Shown here: piece by piece, positions 34,419-43,803 of the stretch
Layout: each line of letters opens with the position of its first letter
How positions within the stretch are numbered: the stretch's first letter is position 1
DNA from: CAIWHR01 sp039915505
GTDB taxonomy: Bacteria > Pseudomonadota > Gammaproteobacteria > Burkholderiales > Casimicrobiaceae
Direction of reading: 5' to 3'
Length of the DNA stretch: 64,000 nucleotides
Assembly: GCA_039915505.1 (NCBI GenBank)
Contig: JBDSND010000145.1
Span: forward strand, 34,247 to 98,246
Notes under the pieces: generated by a model
Databases searched by the model: none
What the model saw: only the letters and a program-made list of their open reading frames with translations
What the model was told of the DNA's origin: nothing
Made by a program: the position numbers and the translations under genes

Positions 34419-35462
34419 ATGCGCAAAATCCTGATCCTCGGCGTCAACGGCTTTATCGGCCACCACCTTTCCCAGCGCATCCTCGCCGAGACCGACTGGG
34501 ACATCTACGGCATGGACATGCAGGACGAACGCGTGGCGGAGCTGCTGGCGGATCGCCGCTTCCACTTCTTCGAAGGCGACATCACCATCAACAAGGAGTG
34601 GATCGAGTACCACATCAAGAAATGCGACACCGTGCTGCCGCTGGTGGCGATCGCGACCCCCGCGACCTACGTGCGCGAGCCGCTGCGGGTGTTCGAGCTC
34701 GACTTCGAGGCCAACTTGCCGATCGTCCGGCAATGCGTGCGGCACAGGAAGCGCATCATCTTCCCCTCCACCTCCGAGGTGTACGGCATGTGCCGCGATG
34801 AGGCGTTCGATCCCGAGGCTTCCGAGCTGGTGCTCGGCCCGATCAACAAGCCGCGCTGGATCTATTCGTGTGCGAAGCAGCTCATGGACCGGGTGATCCA
34901 TGCGTATGGAATGGAGCAGGGTCTCGACTACACGCTGTTCCGGCCGTTCAACTGGATAGGCTCGGGCCTCGACTCGATCAACACCGCGAAGGAAGGCAGC
35001 TCCCGGGTCATCACCCAGTTCCTTGGCCACATCCTGCGCGGCGAAGACATCAAGCTCGTTGACGGCGGCACCCAGAAACGGGCGTTCACGTACATCGATG
35101 ACGGCATCGACGCCCTCCTCAAGATCATCCGCAACGATGCCAGCATTGCAAGCGGCAAGATCTACAACATCGGCAATCCGGCCAACAATTACTCCGTGCG
35201 CGAGGTCGCGACAATGATGCTCGAGCTCGCGAAGCAGTACCCGGAGTACCGCGACAGCGCGCAGCAGGTGCGGTTGGTCGACACCACGGCGGCCGAGTAC
35301 TACGGGGTGGGCTACCAGGACGTGCAGAACCGCGTCCCCAAGATCGACAATACTTGCACCGACCTCGACTGGCAGCCGCGCTACCCCATGGAAGACGCGC
35401 TGGCGCGGATCTTCGACGCCTATCGCGGGCTCGTGAACGAGGCGCGACTCCTCGTCGACTGA
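34419..35462 (+). CDS. arnA: UDP-glucuronate decarboxylase/dehydrogenase (stand-alone ArnA C-terminal domain)
   Basis: 347 aa extended SDR. NAD motif GVNGFIGHHL, catalytic PSTSEVYGM and YSCAKQ (Tyr/Lys), and the ArnA-type FRPFNWIGSGLDSINTAKEG. It oxidatively decarboxylates UDP-GlcA to UDP-4-keto-pentose, the first committed step. It corresponds to the C-terminal half of fused ArnA. A 145-bp spacer precedes it, holding a TATACT (34350-34355) without a clear -35. Confidence 0.92.
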   Translation: MRKILILGVNGFIGHHLSQRILAETDWDIYGMDMQDERVAELLADRRFHFFEGDITINKEWIEYHIKKCDTVLPLVAIATPATYVREPLRVFELDFEANLPIVRQCVRHRKRIIFPSTSEVYGMCRDEAFDPEASELVLGPINKPRWIYSCAKQLMDRVIHAYGMEQGLDYTLFRPFNWIGSGLDSINTAKEGSSRVITQFLGHILRGEDIKLVDGGTQKRAFTYIDDGIDALLKIIRNDASIASGKIYNIGNPANNYSVREVATMMLELAKQYPEYRDSAQQVRLVDTTAAEYYGVGYQDVQNRVPKIDNTCTDLDWQPRYPMEDALARIFDAYRGLVNEARLLVD

Positions 35463-35505
35463 TGCGGCGCGCCCCGGCATCGTCCGCGCTCGCGCGCCAG
35501 GCGCG

Positions 35506-36438
35506 TTGAACCTCGCACTCAAGATCGACGTCGACACCCTGCGCGGCACGCGCGAGGGAGTGCCGACGCTCATGGCGTTGCTGCGCAAGCACGGCGCCGA
35601 CGCCACCTTTCTCTGGAGCCTCGGACCGGACCACACCGGGCGCGCCATCAAGCGGGTATTCCGGCCGGGATTCGTCGGCAAGGTGCAGCGCACCTCGGTG
35701 CTCAAGCACTATGGCATCCGCACGCTGCTGTACGGCACCGTGCTTCCCGGACCCGACATCGGCCGGCGCGGCCGGGACATCATGCGCAGCGTCAGAGACG
35801 GCGGCTTCGAGGTCGGCGTGCACTGCTGGGATCATGTCCGCTGGCAGGACGGCGTTGCCCACGCCAACGCCGCGTGGACGCATGCCGAGATGCAACGTGC
35901 ATGCGATCGCTTCAACGACATCTTCGGCGAGCCACCGCGCACCCACGGCGCTGCGGGGTGGCAGATGAACCTGCACGCGCTGCGCCTGACGCAGCGCCTG
36001 GGGTTCGACTATTGCTCGGACGGCCGAGGCATTACCCCCCACCTCCCGGTATGGAACGCCGAGCTGGTGCGCTGCCCCCAGCTGCCAACTACCCTGCCTA
36101 CGCTCGACGAGCTCATCGGTCGCGATGGAATCGACCCGAGCAACGTCGCGAGCCACGTGCTGGCACGCACCCAGCAGCCGCGCGAGACCGGGCACGTATT
36201 CACGCTGCACGCGGAGCTCGAGGGCATGCGCCTCGCAGGCGCGTTCGAGGCGCTGCTCGCAGGTTGGCGCGACCAGGGTTGGCGCCTGGTCTCCATGCGC
36301 ACGCTTTTCGAGAGCGTGCAGGCCTGGCCCATTCCACGCTGCATGGTCGGCCTCGCCTGCGTCCCGGGCCGATCCGGCTCACTCCTTGTGCAGGGGGAGG
36401 AGTTCCTCGGCGACATCCAGCCCCACCGCGCGGCGTAA
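35506..36438 (+). CDS. arnD: Polysaccharide-deacetylase family protein, ArnD-like
   Basis: 310 aa from a TTG start at 35506 (LALKIDVDTLRGTREG); no ATG fits the conserved N-terminus. NodB-type metal site: KIDVD early and VGVHCWDHVRWQDG (HxxDH-like). It would deformylate undecaprenyl-phosphate-Ara4FN before flipping. The C-terminal extension after about residue 280 (CMVGLACVPGRSGSLLVQGE) is not typical. Last arn gene. Confidence 0.88.
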   Translation: MNLALKIDVDTLRGTREGVPTLMALLRKHGADATFLWSLGPDHTGRAIKRVFRPGFVGKVQRTSVLKHYGIRTLLYGTVLPGPDIGRRGRDIMRSVRDGGFEVGVHCWDHVRWQDGVAHANAAWTHAEMQRACDRFNDIFGEPPRTHGAAGWQMNLHALRLTQRLGFDYCSDGRGITPHLPVWNAELVRCPQLPTTLPTLDELIGRDGIDPSNVASHVLARTQQPRETGHVFTLHAELEGMRLAGAFEALLAGWRDQGWRLVSMRTLFESVQAWPIPRCMVGLACVPGRSGSLLVQGEEFLGDIQPHRAA

Positions 36439-36479
36439 GCAGCTGCTGCCGCGACGCCGTTGAGACCAGGGAAACGACG

Positions 36480-36942
36480 ATGCTCGGACAAGCGGTTCAG
36501 GACTTTCGCGTGGCCACCCCCGGCGGCACGTCGTTCAGCCTTGCCGATGGTGCCGGCAGGCCGCGGTGCTCTATTTTCTCTCCCAACGACGACATCCCCG
36601 GCTGCACCACCGAGGGCCACCGGTTCCGCGACGCTCATGAGGACTTCCCCGTTGCCGGAGCGGTGCTCGCCGGCGTATCACCCGACAGCATGAAGTCGCA
36701 CGAGAGCTTTGGGGCCAGGATGGGCTTCCCGTTCGTGATGCTCGCATGTCGACGAGCGGCTTAGCGAGCCGTTCGGCGTGTTAAAGGCGAAGACCATGTA
36801 CTTTAAGATGGTGCGCAGCATCGAGTGCAGCACGTTCCTGATCGACCGCAGCGGTATCCTGGGCCGGGCGTGGCGCGGCTTGAAGGTTGCCGACCACGTT
36901 GAGGACGTGCTCGCGGCCATCAAAGCACTGCCGCACCCGTGA
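36480..36942 (+). pseudogene. bcp: bcp, thiol peroxidase (peroxiredoxin), frameshifted
   Basis: The start MLGQAVQDFRVATPGGTSFS through GARMGFPFVMLA follows Bcp, then the frame ends at TAG 36762-36764. The expected continuation DERLSEPFGVLKAK...TFLIDRSGIL...VLAAIKALPHP lies in another frame to 36942, fitting a 2-base loss near 36745. The peroxidatic Cys is present (IPGCTTEG), but the usual resolving-Cys segment reads HRFRD, and the conserved LYFYPKDD region is altered (CSIFSPNDD). It seems to have been decaying for some time. Confidence 0.88.
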
Positions 36943-37886
36943 ACCCGATGCTGGATGCGCAGCGCGAGGCGCTCGTGGCCGCCGAGCGTGCCCTCGCCGC
37001 CGATCCGCGCCACGATGCCGCGCGCGAAGCGCAGCTCGACCTGCTCCTCGCCGGCCTGCCAGCGGATATGCCCGGCACGTCCCTACCCTGGGCGCACGGC
37101 GTCCCGCCACGCGTGGCGGTGATCACACCATACTGGCGCGAATCGTCCGACATCCTCGCGCGCTGCGCGGCCAGCGTGCGTGCCCAGACGATTCCACCGG
37201 CGCTGCACATCTTCGTGGCGGACGGCCATGCCCAGGACGTGGTCGACGGTTGGAACGTCACCCACCTCCGGCTTCCAAGCCGCACCGCCAATTCCGGCGA
37301 CACGCCGCGCGCCGTCGGGGGGCGCGTGGCGGTCGACGCCGGGTGCGCAGTTGTGGCGTATCTCGACGCCGACAACGCCTGGCGCCCACGACACCTCGAG
37401 TCCCTGCTGGTGCGCCACGCCCAAACCGGCGCGCCGATATGTCACGCCGGCCGCACCTTACACGAAGCAGACGGCGCCTTAATGCCACTTCTCGAGGCCG
37501 GGGACAGCGTCGGGCATGTCGATACGAATTGCATCCTGGTCACCGGCGCGGCACTGCCGTTCGTGCATCGCTGGGGCACCTGGCCCCCTGCGCTCTCGCT
37601 CATCGGCGACCGGATGTTCTGGACCGCGCTGGTCACGAGCGGCCTCGCGACGGCGTGCAGCGGCGCGCTCACTGCCCTTTATACGGCCGATCGCGCCGCC
37701 TACTACCGCGCGCTGCGCAGGCCTGCGCCACCACGGGTCCGCGCCGACCTCGACTTCACTGGAATGTTCGGGTTCTACGATGCGCTCGATGCCGAGGCCC
37801 GCGCGCGCCTCGACAGGGACATGGGATTCGCGGTCGGCCCGGTTGTCGACGCACGCCGCCCGGCAGCCGACCATGGGTCCGACTGA
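36939..37886 (+). CDS. Glycosyltransferase family 2-like protein
   Basis: 315 aa from GTG 36939, overlapping the broken bcp stop; ATG 36948 is the alternative. After a helical N-terminus (residues 1-45) a GT-A core is seen: VAVITPYWRESSDILARCA, VVAYLDADNAWRPRHLESLL (DxD-type DAD) and SLIGDRMFWTAL. The substrate is unknown; the neighbourhood is lipid A and surface modification. Confidence 0.82.
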   Translation: MNPMLDAQREALVAAERALAADPRHDAAREAQLDLLLAGLPADMPGTSLPWAHGVPPRVAVITPYWRESSDILARCAASVRAQTIPPALHIFVADGHAQDVVDGWNVTHLRLPSRTANSGDTPRAVGGRVAVDAGCAVVAYLDADNAWRPRHLESLLVRHAQTGAPICHAGRTLHEADGALMPLLEAGDSVGHVDTNCILVTGAALPFVHRWGTWPPALSLIGDRMFWTALVTSGLATACSGALTALYTADRAAYYRALRRPAPPRVRADLDFTGMFGFYDALDAEARARLDRDMGFAVGPVVDARRPAADHGSD

Positions 37887-37937
37887 CCTGCCCGCGACAG
37901 CGCCGCCATGGTCGATGGCTTTCAACACGGGCATTGC

Positions 37938-37966
37938 TTGTCTTTGCAAAATGCCCGGACTACGAT
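37938..37966 (+). promoter_or_regulatory. Sigma70-like promoter for the PhoH-type gene
   Basis: -35 TTGTCT (37938-37943), 17-bp spacer, -10 TACGAT (37961-37966), 50 bp before the ATG. Moderate match; the only candidate in the 129-bp spacer. Confidence 0.5.
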
Positions 37967-38015
37967 AGTCGCGGGCCCAGCACTGGCTGCAAACCCAACT
38001 TCGCCAAGGAGTCCC

Positions 38016-39500
38016 ATGGTCGAGCGCAAGATCCGCCCCGCGCCCCTCACTCTCGTAGCCCGCAAGATCGCTAAAACTCAGAGCAAACTTGGCCAGACCA
38101 CTCGCCTGCAGACGGCCAACAAGCTTTTCGTGCTCGACACCAATGTCCTGATGCACGATCCGACCAGCCTTTTCCGTTTCGAAGAACACGACATCTACCT
38201 GCCCATCCTCACGCTCGAGGAGCTCGACAACAACAAGAAGGGCATGACCGAGGTCGCGCGCAACGCCCGCCAGGTGTCGCGCTTCCTTGACGACCTGGTC
38301 ACGGCGATGCCCAACGGGATCGGAGACGGGATCGACCTCGATGCGAAATCGGGGGGTGCCGCCACCGGCCGGCTCTTCCTGCAGACGGAGGCGATCACCA
38401 CCGAGCTGCCGGCGTCGCTCGCGAACGGTAAGGCCGACAATCAGATCCTTGCCGTGGTCATGCATCTCCAGCGCGCCCACCCGAAGCGAAGCGTCATTCT
38501 GGTGTCGAAGGACATCAACATGCGCATCAAGGCGCGGGCGCTGGGCATTGCCGCCGAGGACTACACCAACGACAAGGTGCTCGAGGACACGGAGCTCCTG
38601 TACAGCGGGATGCGCGAGCTCGAGGCCGATTTCTGGGAGCGGCACGGCAAGGGCATGGAATCCTGGCAGCAGGGCGGGCACACGTTCTATCGCATCGCCG
38701 GCCCACTCGTACCGTCGCTGCTGGTCAACGAGTTCGTGTATCAGGAGACGCCCGGCGAGACGCCGTTCTACGCGACCGTGCGCGAGCTCACGGGCCGGAC
38801 GGCGGTGTTGCATACCCTCAAGGACTATACCCACCAGAAGAACAACGTCTGGGGCATCACCGCGCGCAACCGCGAGCAGAACTTCGCGCTCAATCTACTG
38901 ATGAATCCGGAGATTGACTTCGTCTCGCTGCTGGGGCAGGCAGGCACCGGCAAGACGCTGCTGACTCTCGCCGCTGGACTTATGCTGACCCTCGAGTTCA
39001 AGGTCTACTCGGAGATCATCATGACCCGCGTGACCGTACCCGTCGGCGAAGACATCGGCTTCCTGCCTGGCACGGAGGAAGAGAAGATGAACCCGTGGAT
39101 GGGCGCGCTGGAGGATAACCTCGACGTGCTCAACAAGACGGACGACGAAGCCGGCGAGTGGGGACGCGCAGCGACCCGCGACCTCATCCGCTCGCGGATC
39201 AAGGTAAAGTCCCTCAACTTCATGCGGGGCCGGACTTTCATCAACAAGTTCCTCATTATCGACGAGGCGCAGAACCTGACCCCCAAGCAGATGAAGACCC
39301 TCGTCACCCGCGCGGGGCCTGGCACCAAGGTAGTCTGCCTCGGCAACATTGCCCAGATCGACACGCCCTACCTCACCGAAGGCAGCTCTGGTATCACCTA
39401 TGTGGTCGATCGGTTCAAGGGCTGGGAGCACTCGGGACACGTCACCCTGCAGCGCGGCGAGCGCTCGCGCCTCGCGGACCACGCGGCGGATATCCTGTAG
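38016..39500 (+). CDS. PIN domain plus PhoH-family ATPase
   Basis: 494 aa. N-terminal PIN nuclease-like domain (residues about 36-200): LFVLDTNVLMHDP, the acidic LTLEELDNNKKG and SKDINMRIKARALG. C-terminal PhoH ATPase: Walker A GQAGTGKT (307-314), Walker B FLIIDEAQN, and RAGPGTKVVCLGNIAQID. Such PIN-PhoH proteins are thought to be RNA helicase/nucleases. ATG 38016 follows AAGGAG; upstream frame codons are not conserved. Confidence 0.95.
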   Translation: MVERKIRPAPLTLVARKIAKTQSKLGQTTRLQTANKLFVLDTNVLMHDPTSLFRFEEHDIYLPILTLEELDNNKKGMTEVARNARQVSRFLDDLVTAMPNGIGDGIDLDAKSGGAATGRLFLQTEAITTELPASLANGKADNQILAVVMHLQRAHPKRSVILVSKDINMRIKARALGIAAEDYTNDKVLEDTELLYSGMRELEADFWERHGKGMESWQQGGHTFYRIAGPLVPSLLVNEFVYQETPGETPFYATVRELTGRTAVLHTLKDYTHQKNNVWGITARNREQNFALNLLMNPEIDFVSLLGQAGTGKTLLTLAAGLMLTLEFKVYSEIIMTRVTVPVGEDIGFLPGTEEEKMNPWMGALEDNLDVLNKTDDEAGEWGRAATRDLIRSRIKVKSLNFMRGRTFINKFLIIDEAQNLTPKQMKTLVTRAGPGTKVVCLGNIAQIDTPYLTEGSSGITYVVDRFKGWEHSGHVTLQRGERSRLADHAADIL

Positions 39501-39529
39501 CGCGCCGCGATCCACGCAACACCGGCGCC

Positions 39530-41341
39530 TCACCCGCGCGGCGGCTTGAACGTGTAGGAAAAGTCGTAGGTGATCGACGCCGCTGGGGCGGGCGCGAGTA
39601 GCGTTTGGGCGCGTACGGCACGGGCACGGCATTTCGCTACATTGGCCGACCCGGGCTCGACAAGGCCGGCGAGCCGGACCACCTCGCGCAAAGCGGCGCC
39701 GTCCCCGGACGCCGGGCCTGCCCGCCAGGCATCGCGAAGCCCCTGGGCCCACACCGGGAGCAGCGGATCGCCCGGAAGCGGCGCGCCCGCAGCGAACGCA
39801 CGCTCGATACCCGCAACCGTGCACAGCTCCGGCCCGTAGCGCGCGGTGACGTAATCGCAATACGACTGCGCGACCTCCAGCGCAAGATCGCGCTGGCCGG
39901 CATCGGTGAGCACGTCCAGCGCAGGCGGTAGCGCCTGCTCGACCAGTGCCGGCGCGGCCAGGGAAAAGGCGTGGTCCGCTTCGAGGTGATTGGTCGATTG
40001 CGCGAGACCGATGATCAGGCTCGACGCTTGTCGCCAGGCACCGCGCGCAAGAAGCAGGCGCGCCTCCGCGACCCGCGCCGGCCAGACGAGCGAGACCGCT
40101 TCCAGGAAGTGAATGGTGCCGAGCCGCCCTACTGCCGCAACCGTCGCGGCGTGGCTGCCTGCATAGAAATTCCGCGCTTTCTCTGCATCGCGCGCCGCAT
40201 GCTCGGCGATGGCCCCGAGCAAGAAGTACAGGCACGGCAGGAAATATGGCCCAATCTCGCCCACCTCGGCAAGCGTGCGAGCTACCGCCAGGCGAGGTAC
40301 GACCACCGTTGGATCGAGCGCAGCCTCGCCATACACGTCGGTGATGGCGTCGCACAGGCGCTTCGCCATCACCGCCGCGCCGCCGACGTCCCCTGCATTC
40401 AGCAGATCGCGGACGGCGCGATAGGCAAATCCCTGCCAGAGCGGACTCCGCACATCGACGCCGCTGCGCGAGCGGTCGGCGATGTAGCGCAAATATCGGG
40501 TCCGCGCACCATCGAGACTGTCGTCGACATCGAGTGGCCGCCGCGATGCCCAGACCACCTGCCGCTCGCCGAAGCTCTGTACCTTGACATGCGCGAAGCC
40601 GGCGCCACGCACCGCGACCTCGAGGGCGCGCGGTGATAGCAGGAATGCGTGAAAGCCGGGAGCCAGGGCCGCGAGCAGCGTCGCCGATGCATTCTCGCAG
40701 CGTACGAAATCGGCGCTCGGTGTCGTCAGGACGAGGGTCCCGTCGGGTGCGAGCCAGCGCGCCAGAAGGCGCACGAACGCTTGCGGATCCGGGACGTGCT
40801 CGATCACCTCGGACGCGTAGACGAGATCGAACGTACGCCCGGCGAGTTCCGGGCAAGCTTCTAGATAGTACGGAAACACTTCCACTCCGAGCATGTCCCG
40901 CCCGCGACTTCCGTACGCGGCGACCTCCACCCCACACGCCGCACCGAGTTGCGAGCGCTGCCAGAAGTCCAGGCTGAATCCGAACCCGCAGCCGACCTCG
41001 AGCAGCCGGCGCGGGGCCACCCCGCGAACGACCGCGATCGGCCAGATCATTTCCCAGATGCCGGCCTGGACTTCGACGTAGCTGCGCCAGAAGTCCGACC
41101 CGGCGTGGCCCAGGTCGCTGAAATCGAGGATGTCCTGGCACTCGTAGAAAACGCTCGCGCACCCGCTGCAGCGCAGCAGCCGATGCAGGCCTTGCGTCGG
41201 CGACAGGCTAGGCACATCCAGCACGTCGGCGTGCCCGCGCCGCGCCCCGCAGACCGGGCACGTCGCATCATCGCGTCGAAGTGGGGCCCGCCAGGCAATC
41301 TGGGCCGGACTCACCGCTCCAAGGTCTGCCAGCGCAACCAT
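39530..41341 (-). CDS. SAM-dependent methyltransferase with zinc-ribbon N-terminus and helical C-terminus
   Basis: 603 aa. Residues about 27-60 hold two CxxC pairs (CPVCGARRG, LRCSGCASVFYE). The class I methyltransferase core follows: LLEVGCGFGFSLDFW, VYASEVIEHVPDPQAF and LAPDGTLVLTTP. From about 300 on there is an Ala-rich helical region resembling TPR repeats without close family recognition. It starts 1 nt after the upstream glycosyltransferase stop, so it probably modifies a glycan or glycoprotein with that gene. Confidence 0.83.
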   Translation of the reverse strand: MVALADLGAVSPAQIAWRAPLRRDDATCPVCGARRGHADVLDVPSLSPTQGLHRLLRCSGCASVFYECQDILDFSDLGHAGSDFWRSYVEVQAGIWEMIWPIAVVRGVAPRRLLEVGCGFGFSLDFWQRSQLGAACGVEVAAYGSRGRDMLGVEVFPYYLEACPELAGRTFDLVYASEVIEHVPDPQAFVRLLARWLAPDGTLVLTTPSADFVRCENASATLLAALAPGFHAFLLSPRALEVAVRGAGFAHVKVQSFGERQVVWASRRPLDVDDSLDGARTRYLRYIADRSRSGVDVRSPLWQGFAYRAVRDLLNAGDVGGAAVMAKRLCDAITDVYGEAALDPTVVVPRLAVARTLAEVGEIGPYFLPCLYFLLGAIAEHAARDAEKARNFYAGSHAATVAAVGRLGTIHFLEAVSLVWPARVAEARLLLARGAWRQASSLIIGLAQSTNHLEADHAFSLAAPALVEQALPPALDVLTDAGQRDLALEVAQSYCDYVTARYGPELCTVAGIERAFAAGAPLPGDPLLPVWAQGLRDAWRAGPASGDGAALREVVRLAGLVEPGSANVAKCRARAVRAQTLLAPAPAASITYDFSYTFKPPRG

Positions 41342-41342
41342 C

Positions 41343-42710
41343 TCAGCTGTCCGCCGCGTCGGTCCTGGCCGCGAGGCCCGCGAACCCGTCCGCCAACGCC
41401 CGAAGTCGATTGGGATCGAGCACACTGGCCATGCCGCTCTCCAGCACCGTCACGATGAAGTGCGAGCCCCACCGGAGTCCGGATGGGGCATGCGGGGAAG
41501 GGAAAGGAACGGCGCTCGAAGCCCGCTCGAGAAACTCGCCGAGAATACGATCAGCCTCGGCGCGCGCGGCGGCGCTCGATTCGTCGATGGTGTTTCGTGC
41601 GTGAAGTCGGTACCGGTAGGTTTCGACTGGCACCAACGCGGGCTCGGTCAACGCCACGGCGCGTAGCGCGAAATCCCAGTCATGATTGTAGCGAAAGTCC
41701 CGGAATCCCCCCAGTGCATCGAAGATGCGCCGCGAGAAGAACAGGTTACCCGACGTGACCGCGACATTGTTGGTCAGCAGCGCAAAGCCGGGCGTCTCCG
41801 CCAGGGAAATCGCCCCCTGCGCGCAGGCGATGGCGTAGCCCCGCGCGTGCTGCAGTACGTCGATGGGCCGATCATGCTCGTCCATGAGGGCAACCGACGA
41901 AAAGCCCCATTCTGTCCGCCCGGCCACCGCCGCGGTCATGCGTGCGAGTCGATCGGGCTCGAAGGCGTCGTCGGAGTTCAGCACGTTCACGAACTCGCTG
42001 GAGGTCATCGCCACCGCCTCGTTGATCGTCGCCGGCGCGCCACGGTTCTCCCGCACGATGATGCGCGCTGGGAACGGCACATCCGCGAGCACGCGTGCGA
42101 TGATCGCCGCGGAACCATCCGACGAGCCGTCGTCGATGACCACTAGCTCCGCCGGAAGCTGCGTCTGCGCGAAGAGCGAGGCCAGGGCGTGCTCCACGAA
42201 CGCCGCGTGGTTGTAATTGGGCACGACGACGGCGACGCTTGCCAAGCGGGCGGGTTGCGTGCCGAGTTCCGCGAGCCACTGCCGATAGCTCGCCCGCGCC
42301 ATCCGGCGCCGGCTGTCGTCGCGGTCGCGGCAGAGCGCCGCAAGCACGAGGCCGAAGTTATGGCGTATCGCCGGAAAGCGCCATTCGGTGAGATCGAGGG
42401 CGTGACGAATCAGCGCGAGCGCCTCCGCGGGATCTTGCCGCTCGTACCGAATCACACCGAGCATGTGCAGGACGTCCGGCTCATTAGGATTGAGCGCAAG
42501 CGCTTCGCGGTAGAACCGTTCCGCATCGTCGAGCCGGCGCGCCTGCTGCATCCCCAGCGCGTGCCGCATCAGGCTGCGCACCCGGTTGCCGGCTACCTGC
42601 GCGGCAATGCCTCCGCAGCAATCCTTGTAGCGTCGTCCGCTGCCGCAGGCGCAGCGCGCATTGCGTCCGATAGACTGCCCGGACGCGGCATCGATGGCGC
42701 TATCACCCAT
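41343..42710 (-). CDS. SEC-C motif, TPR and GT2 glycosyltransferase fusion
   Basis: 455 aa. Residues about 18-34 are a SEC-C zinc motif (RCACGSGRRYKDCCGG). A short TPR-like region follows (AERFYREALALNPNEPDVLH). Residues about 165-400 are a GT2 core: VAVVVPNYNHAAFVEHALAS, VVIDDGSSDGS and a DxD-like NSDDAFEPDRLAR. SEC-C modules usually sit on SecA or ribosome-associated proteins, so their fusion to a glycosyltransferase is unusual. ATG 42710 overlaps the upstream gene by 8 bp. Confidence 0.85.
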   Translation of the reverse strand: MGDSAIDAASGQSIGRNARCACGSGRRYKDCCGGIAAQVAGNRVRSLMRHALGMQQARRLDDAERFYREALALNPNEPDVLHMLGVIRYERQDPAEALALIRHALDLTEWRFPAIRHNFGLVLAALCRDRDDSRRRMARASYRQWLAELGTQPARLASVAVVVPNYNHAAFVEHALASLFAQTQLPAELVVIDDGSSDGSAAIIARVLADVPFPARIIVRENRGAPATINEAVAMTSSEFVNVLNSDDAFEPDRLARMTAAVAGRTEWGFSSVALMDEHDRPIDVLQHARGYAIACAQGAISLAETPGFALLTNNVAVTSGNLFFSRRIFDALGGFRDFRYNHDWDFALRAVALTEPALVPVETYRYRLHARNTIDESSAAARAEADRILGEFLERASSAVPFPSPHAPSGLRWGSHFIVTVLESGMASVLDPNRLRALADGFAGLAARTDAADS

Positions 42711-43770
42711 GCGCGGCATCCCCCTCAGCCGGCGGCGTCCCACGCTCCACCGTCGTTTCCCCCGTGAGCTCCGCCCCGATCGCGGCGAGCTCGCGCGCGG
42801 TATCGATCTGGTTGTGGTGGCGCACCACGTCCTGATGCGCAGCCGCCCCGATGTGCATGCGCGCCTGCGCATCGGCGACCAGGAAGTCAATGCCGGTGAT
42901 CCAACTCTCCACTACATTGTCCACCAAGACACCGGTTTCGCGGTCGCGAACGTAGTCGACGTACGGCGCCAGCTTCGTGTACACCCCCGCGATCCTGCAG
43001 CCCCCGTACTCGCGATACTTGACCTGGGTCTTGAAGCTCTCGAAGTGCTGCCCAGCCAGCGGGGCGATGCCGATGTCCCACTGTCGGTCGACGGCGAACC
43101 GAAGGTACGCCTCGTAGCCATCGATGTGGGGATAAAGGCGGACACCGGGCAACCCGAGCACCGCATCGGGCGCCCAGCCGACGAATTCCACCTCGATGCG
43201 TGGTCCATGGCGCTCGATGAGTGCGCTGAAGACTTTTACCAGCAGCTCCGTCACTCCCGGCCGGCGGCTGGTCGGATAGGCAACCCGAACCACGCCGTCG
43301 CCACGTCCCCGTGCCGGTTGAGCCCGCAGCAAGGGATCGACTGCAGCCACGTCGAAACCCGGCACGACATAACGAACCTGCGCCGTGGGATGCCGTGCCG
43401 CGATGTACGCGCCGAGCCGGCGCGACATCACCACAACCACCTGGGCGTGCTGCACGTAGTCGTCGAGCACGCGGAGCACTGCCGGGTTCTGATAGAAGGT
43501 CGCGAGGCCCGGGTCGACGTCCGCTGTGAGCTCCCAGAAGTTGTCGTCCAAAAAATAGGCATAGCGCACGCCGCGGCTGCGCAGGTAGCGCGGCAGCCAT
43601 GCATAGGCCGGATGGCAGACGCGGGAGATGAACACCGGTCGGGCGTCGACGATGGCGCCGAAGAGCTGATGTAAGGCACGTTGCTCGACCGCGCCATAGC
43701 CTTGCATCAGGGCGCGGGCGAGAATGCTCGTGGTGGCGATGTCGCCGTCGGCAATGATCAGCGGGGTCAT
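42703..43770 (-). CDS. Glycosyltransferase family 1/4-like protein
   Basis: 355 aa with a GT-B-like layout: LIIADGDIATTSILARAL, VRYAYFLDDNFWELTADVDP, a middle VRVAYPTSRRPGVTELL, and the C-terminal nucleotide-side IGIAPLAGQHFESFKTQVKY. The last segment (fields of FKTxVKYxEY) is typical of glycan-cluster glycosyltransferases. The start overlaps the stop of a nine-codon leader frame (ATGA). Downstream of dnaB and repeat copy D. Confidence 0.82.
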   Translation of the reverse strand: MTPLIIADGDIATTSILARALMQGYGAVEQRALHQLFGAIVDARPVFISRVCHPAYAWLPRYLRSRGVRYAYFLDDNFWELTADVDPGLATFYQNPAVLRVLDDYVQHAQVVVVMSRRLGAYIAARHPTAQVRYVVPGFDVAAVDPLLRAQPARGRGDGVVRVAYPTSRRPGVTELLVKVFSALIERHGPRIEVEFVGWAPDAVLGLPGVRLYPHIDGYEAYLRFAVDRQWDIGIAPLAGQHFESFKTQVKYREYGGCRIAGVYTKLAPYVDYVRDRETGVLVDNVVESWITGIDFLVADAQARMHIGAAAHQDVVRHHNQIDTARELAAIGAELTGETTVERGTPPAEGDAAHG

Positions 43771-43796
43771 GTCGGACGCATCGTTGTCCGGCTCAT
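43767..43796 (-). CDS. Possible nine-residue leader peptide
   Basis: ATG at 43796 lies 7 nt after the GGAGG that ends repeat copy D. The frame MSRTTMRPT closes at TGA 43767-43769, which overlaps the glycosyltransferase start (ATGA). If translated, it would couple the repeat's ribosome binding site to the downstream gene. Only position and signals support it. Confidence 0.35.
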   Translation of the reverse strand: MSRTTMRPT

Positions 43797-43803
43797 TGGC
43801 TTA

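Noticed and set aside
38895..41162. 755-codon minus-strand frame over the PhoH gene and methyltransferase
   Set aside because: It is a shadow frame: antisense to the PhoH-type gene and out of frame with the methyltransferase, with no conserved motif.
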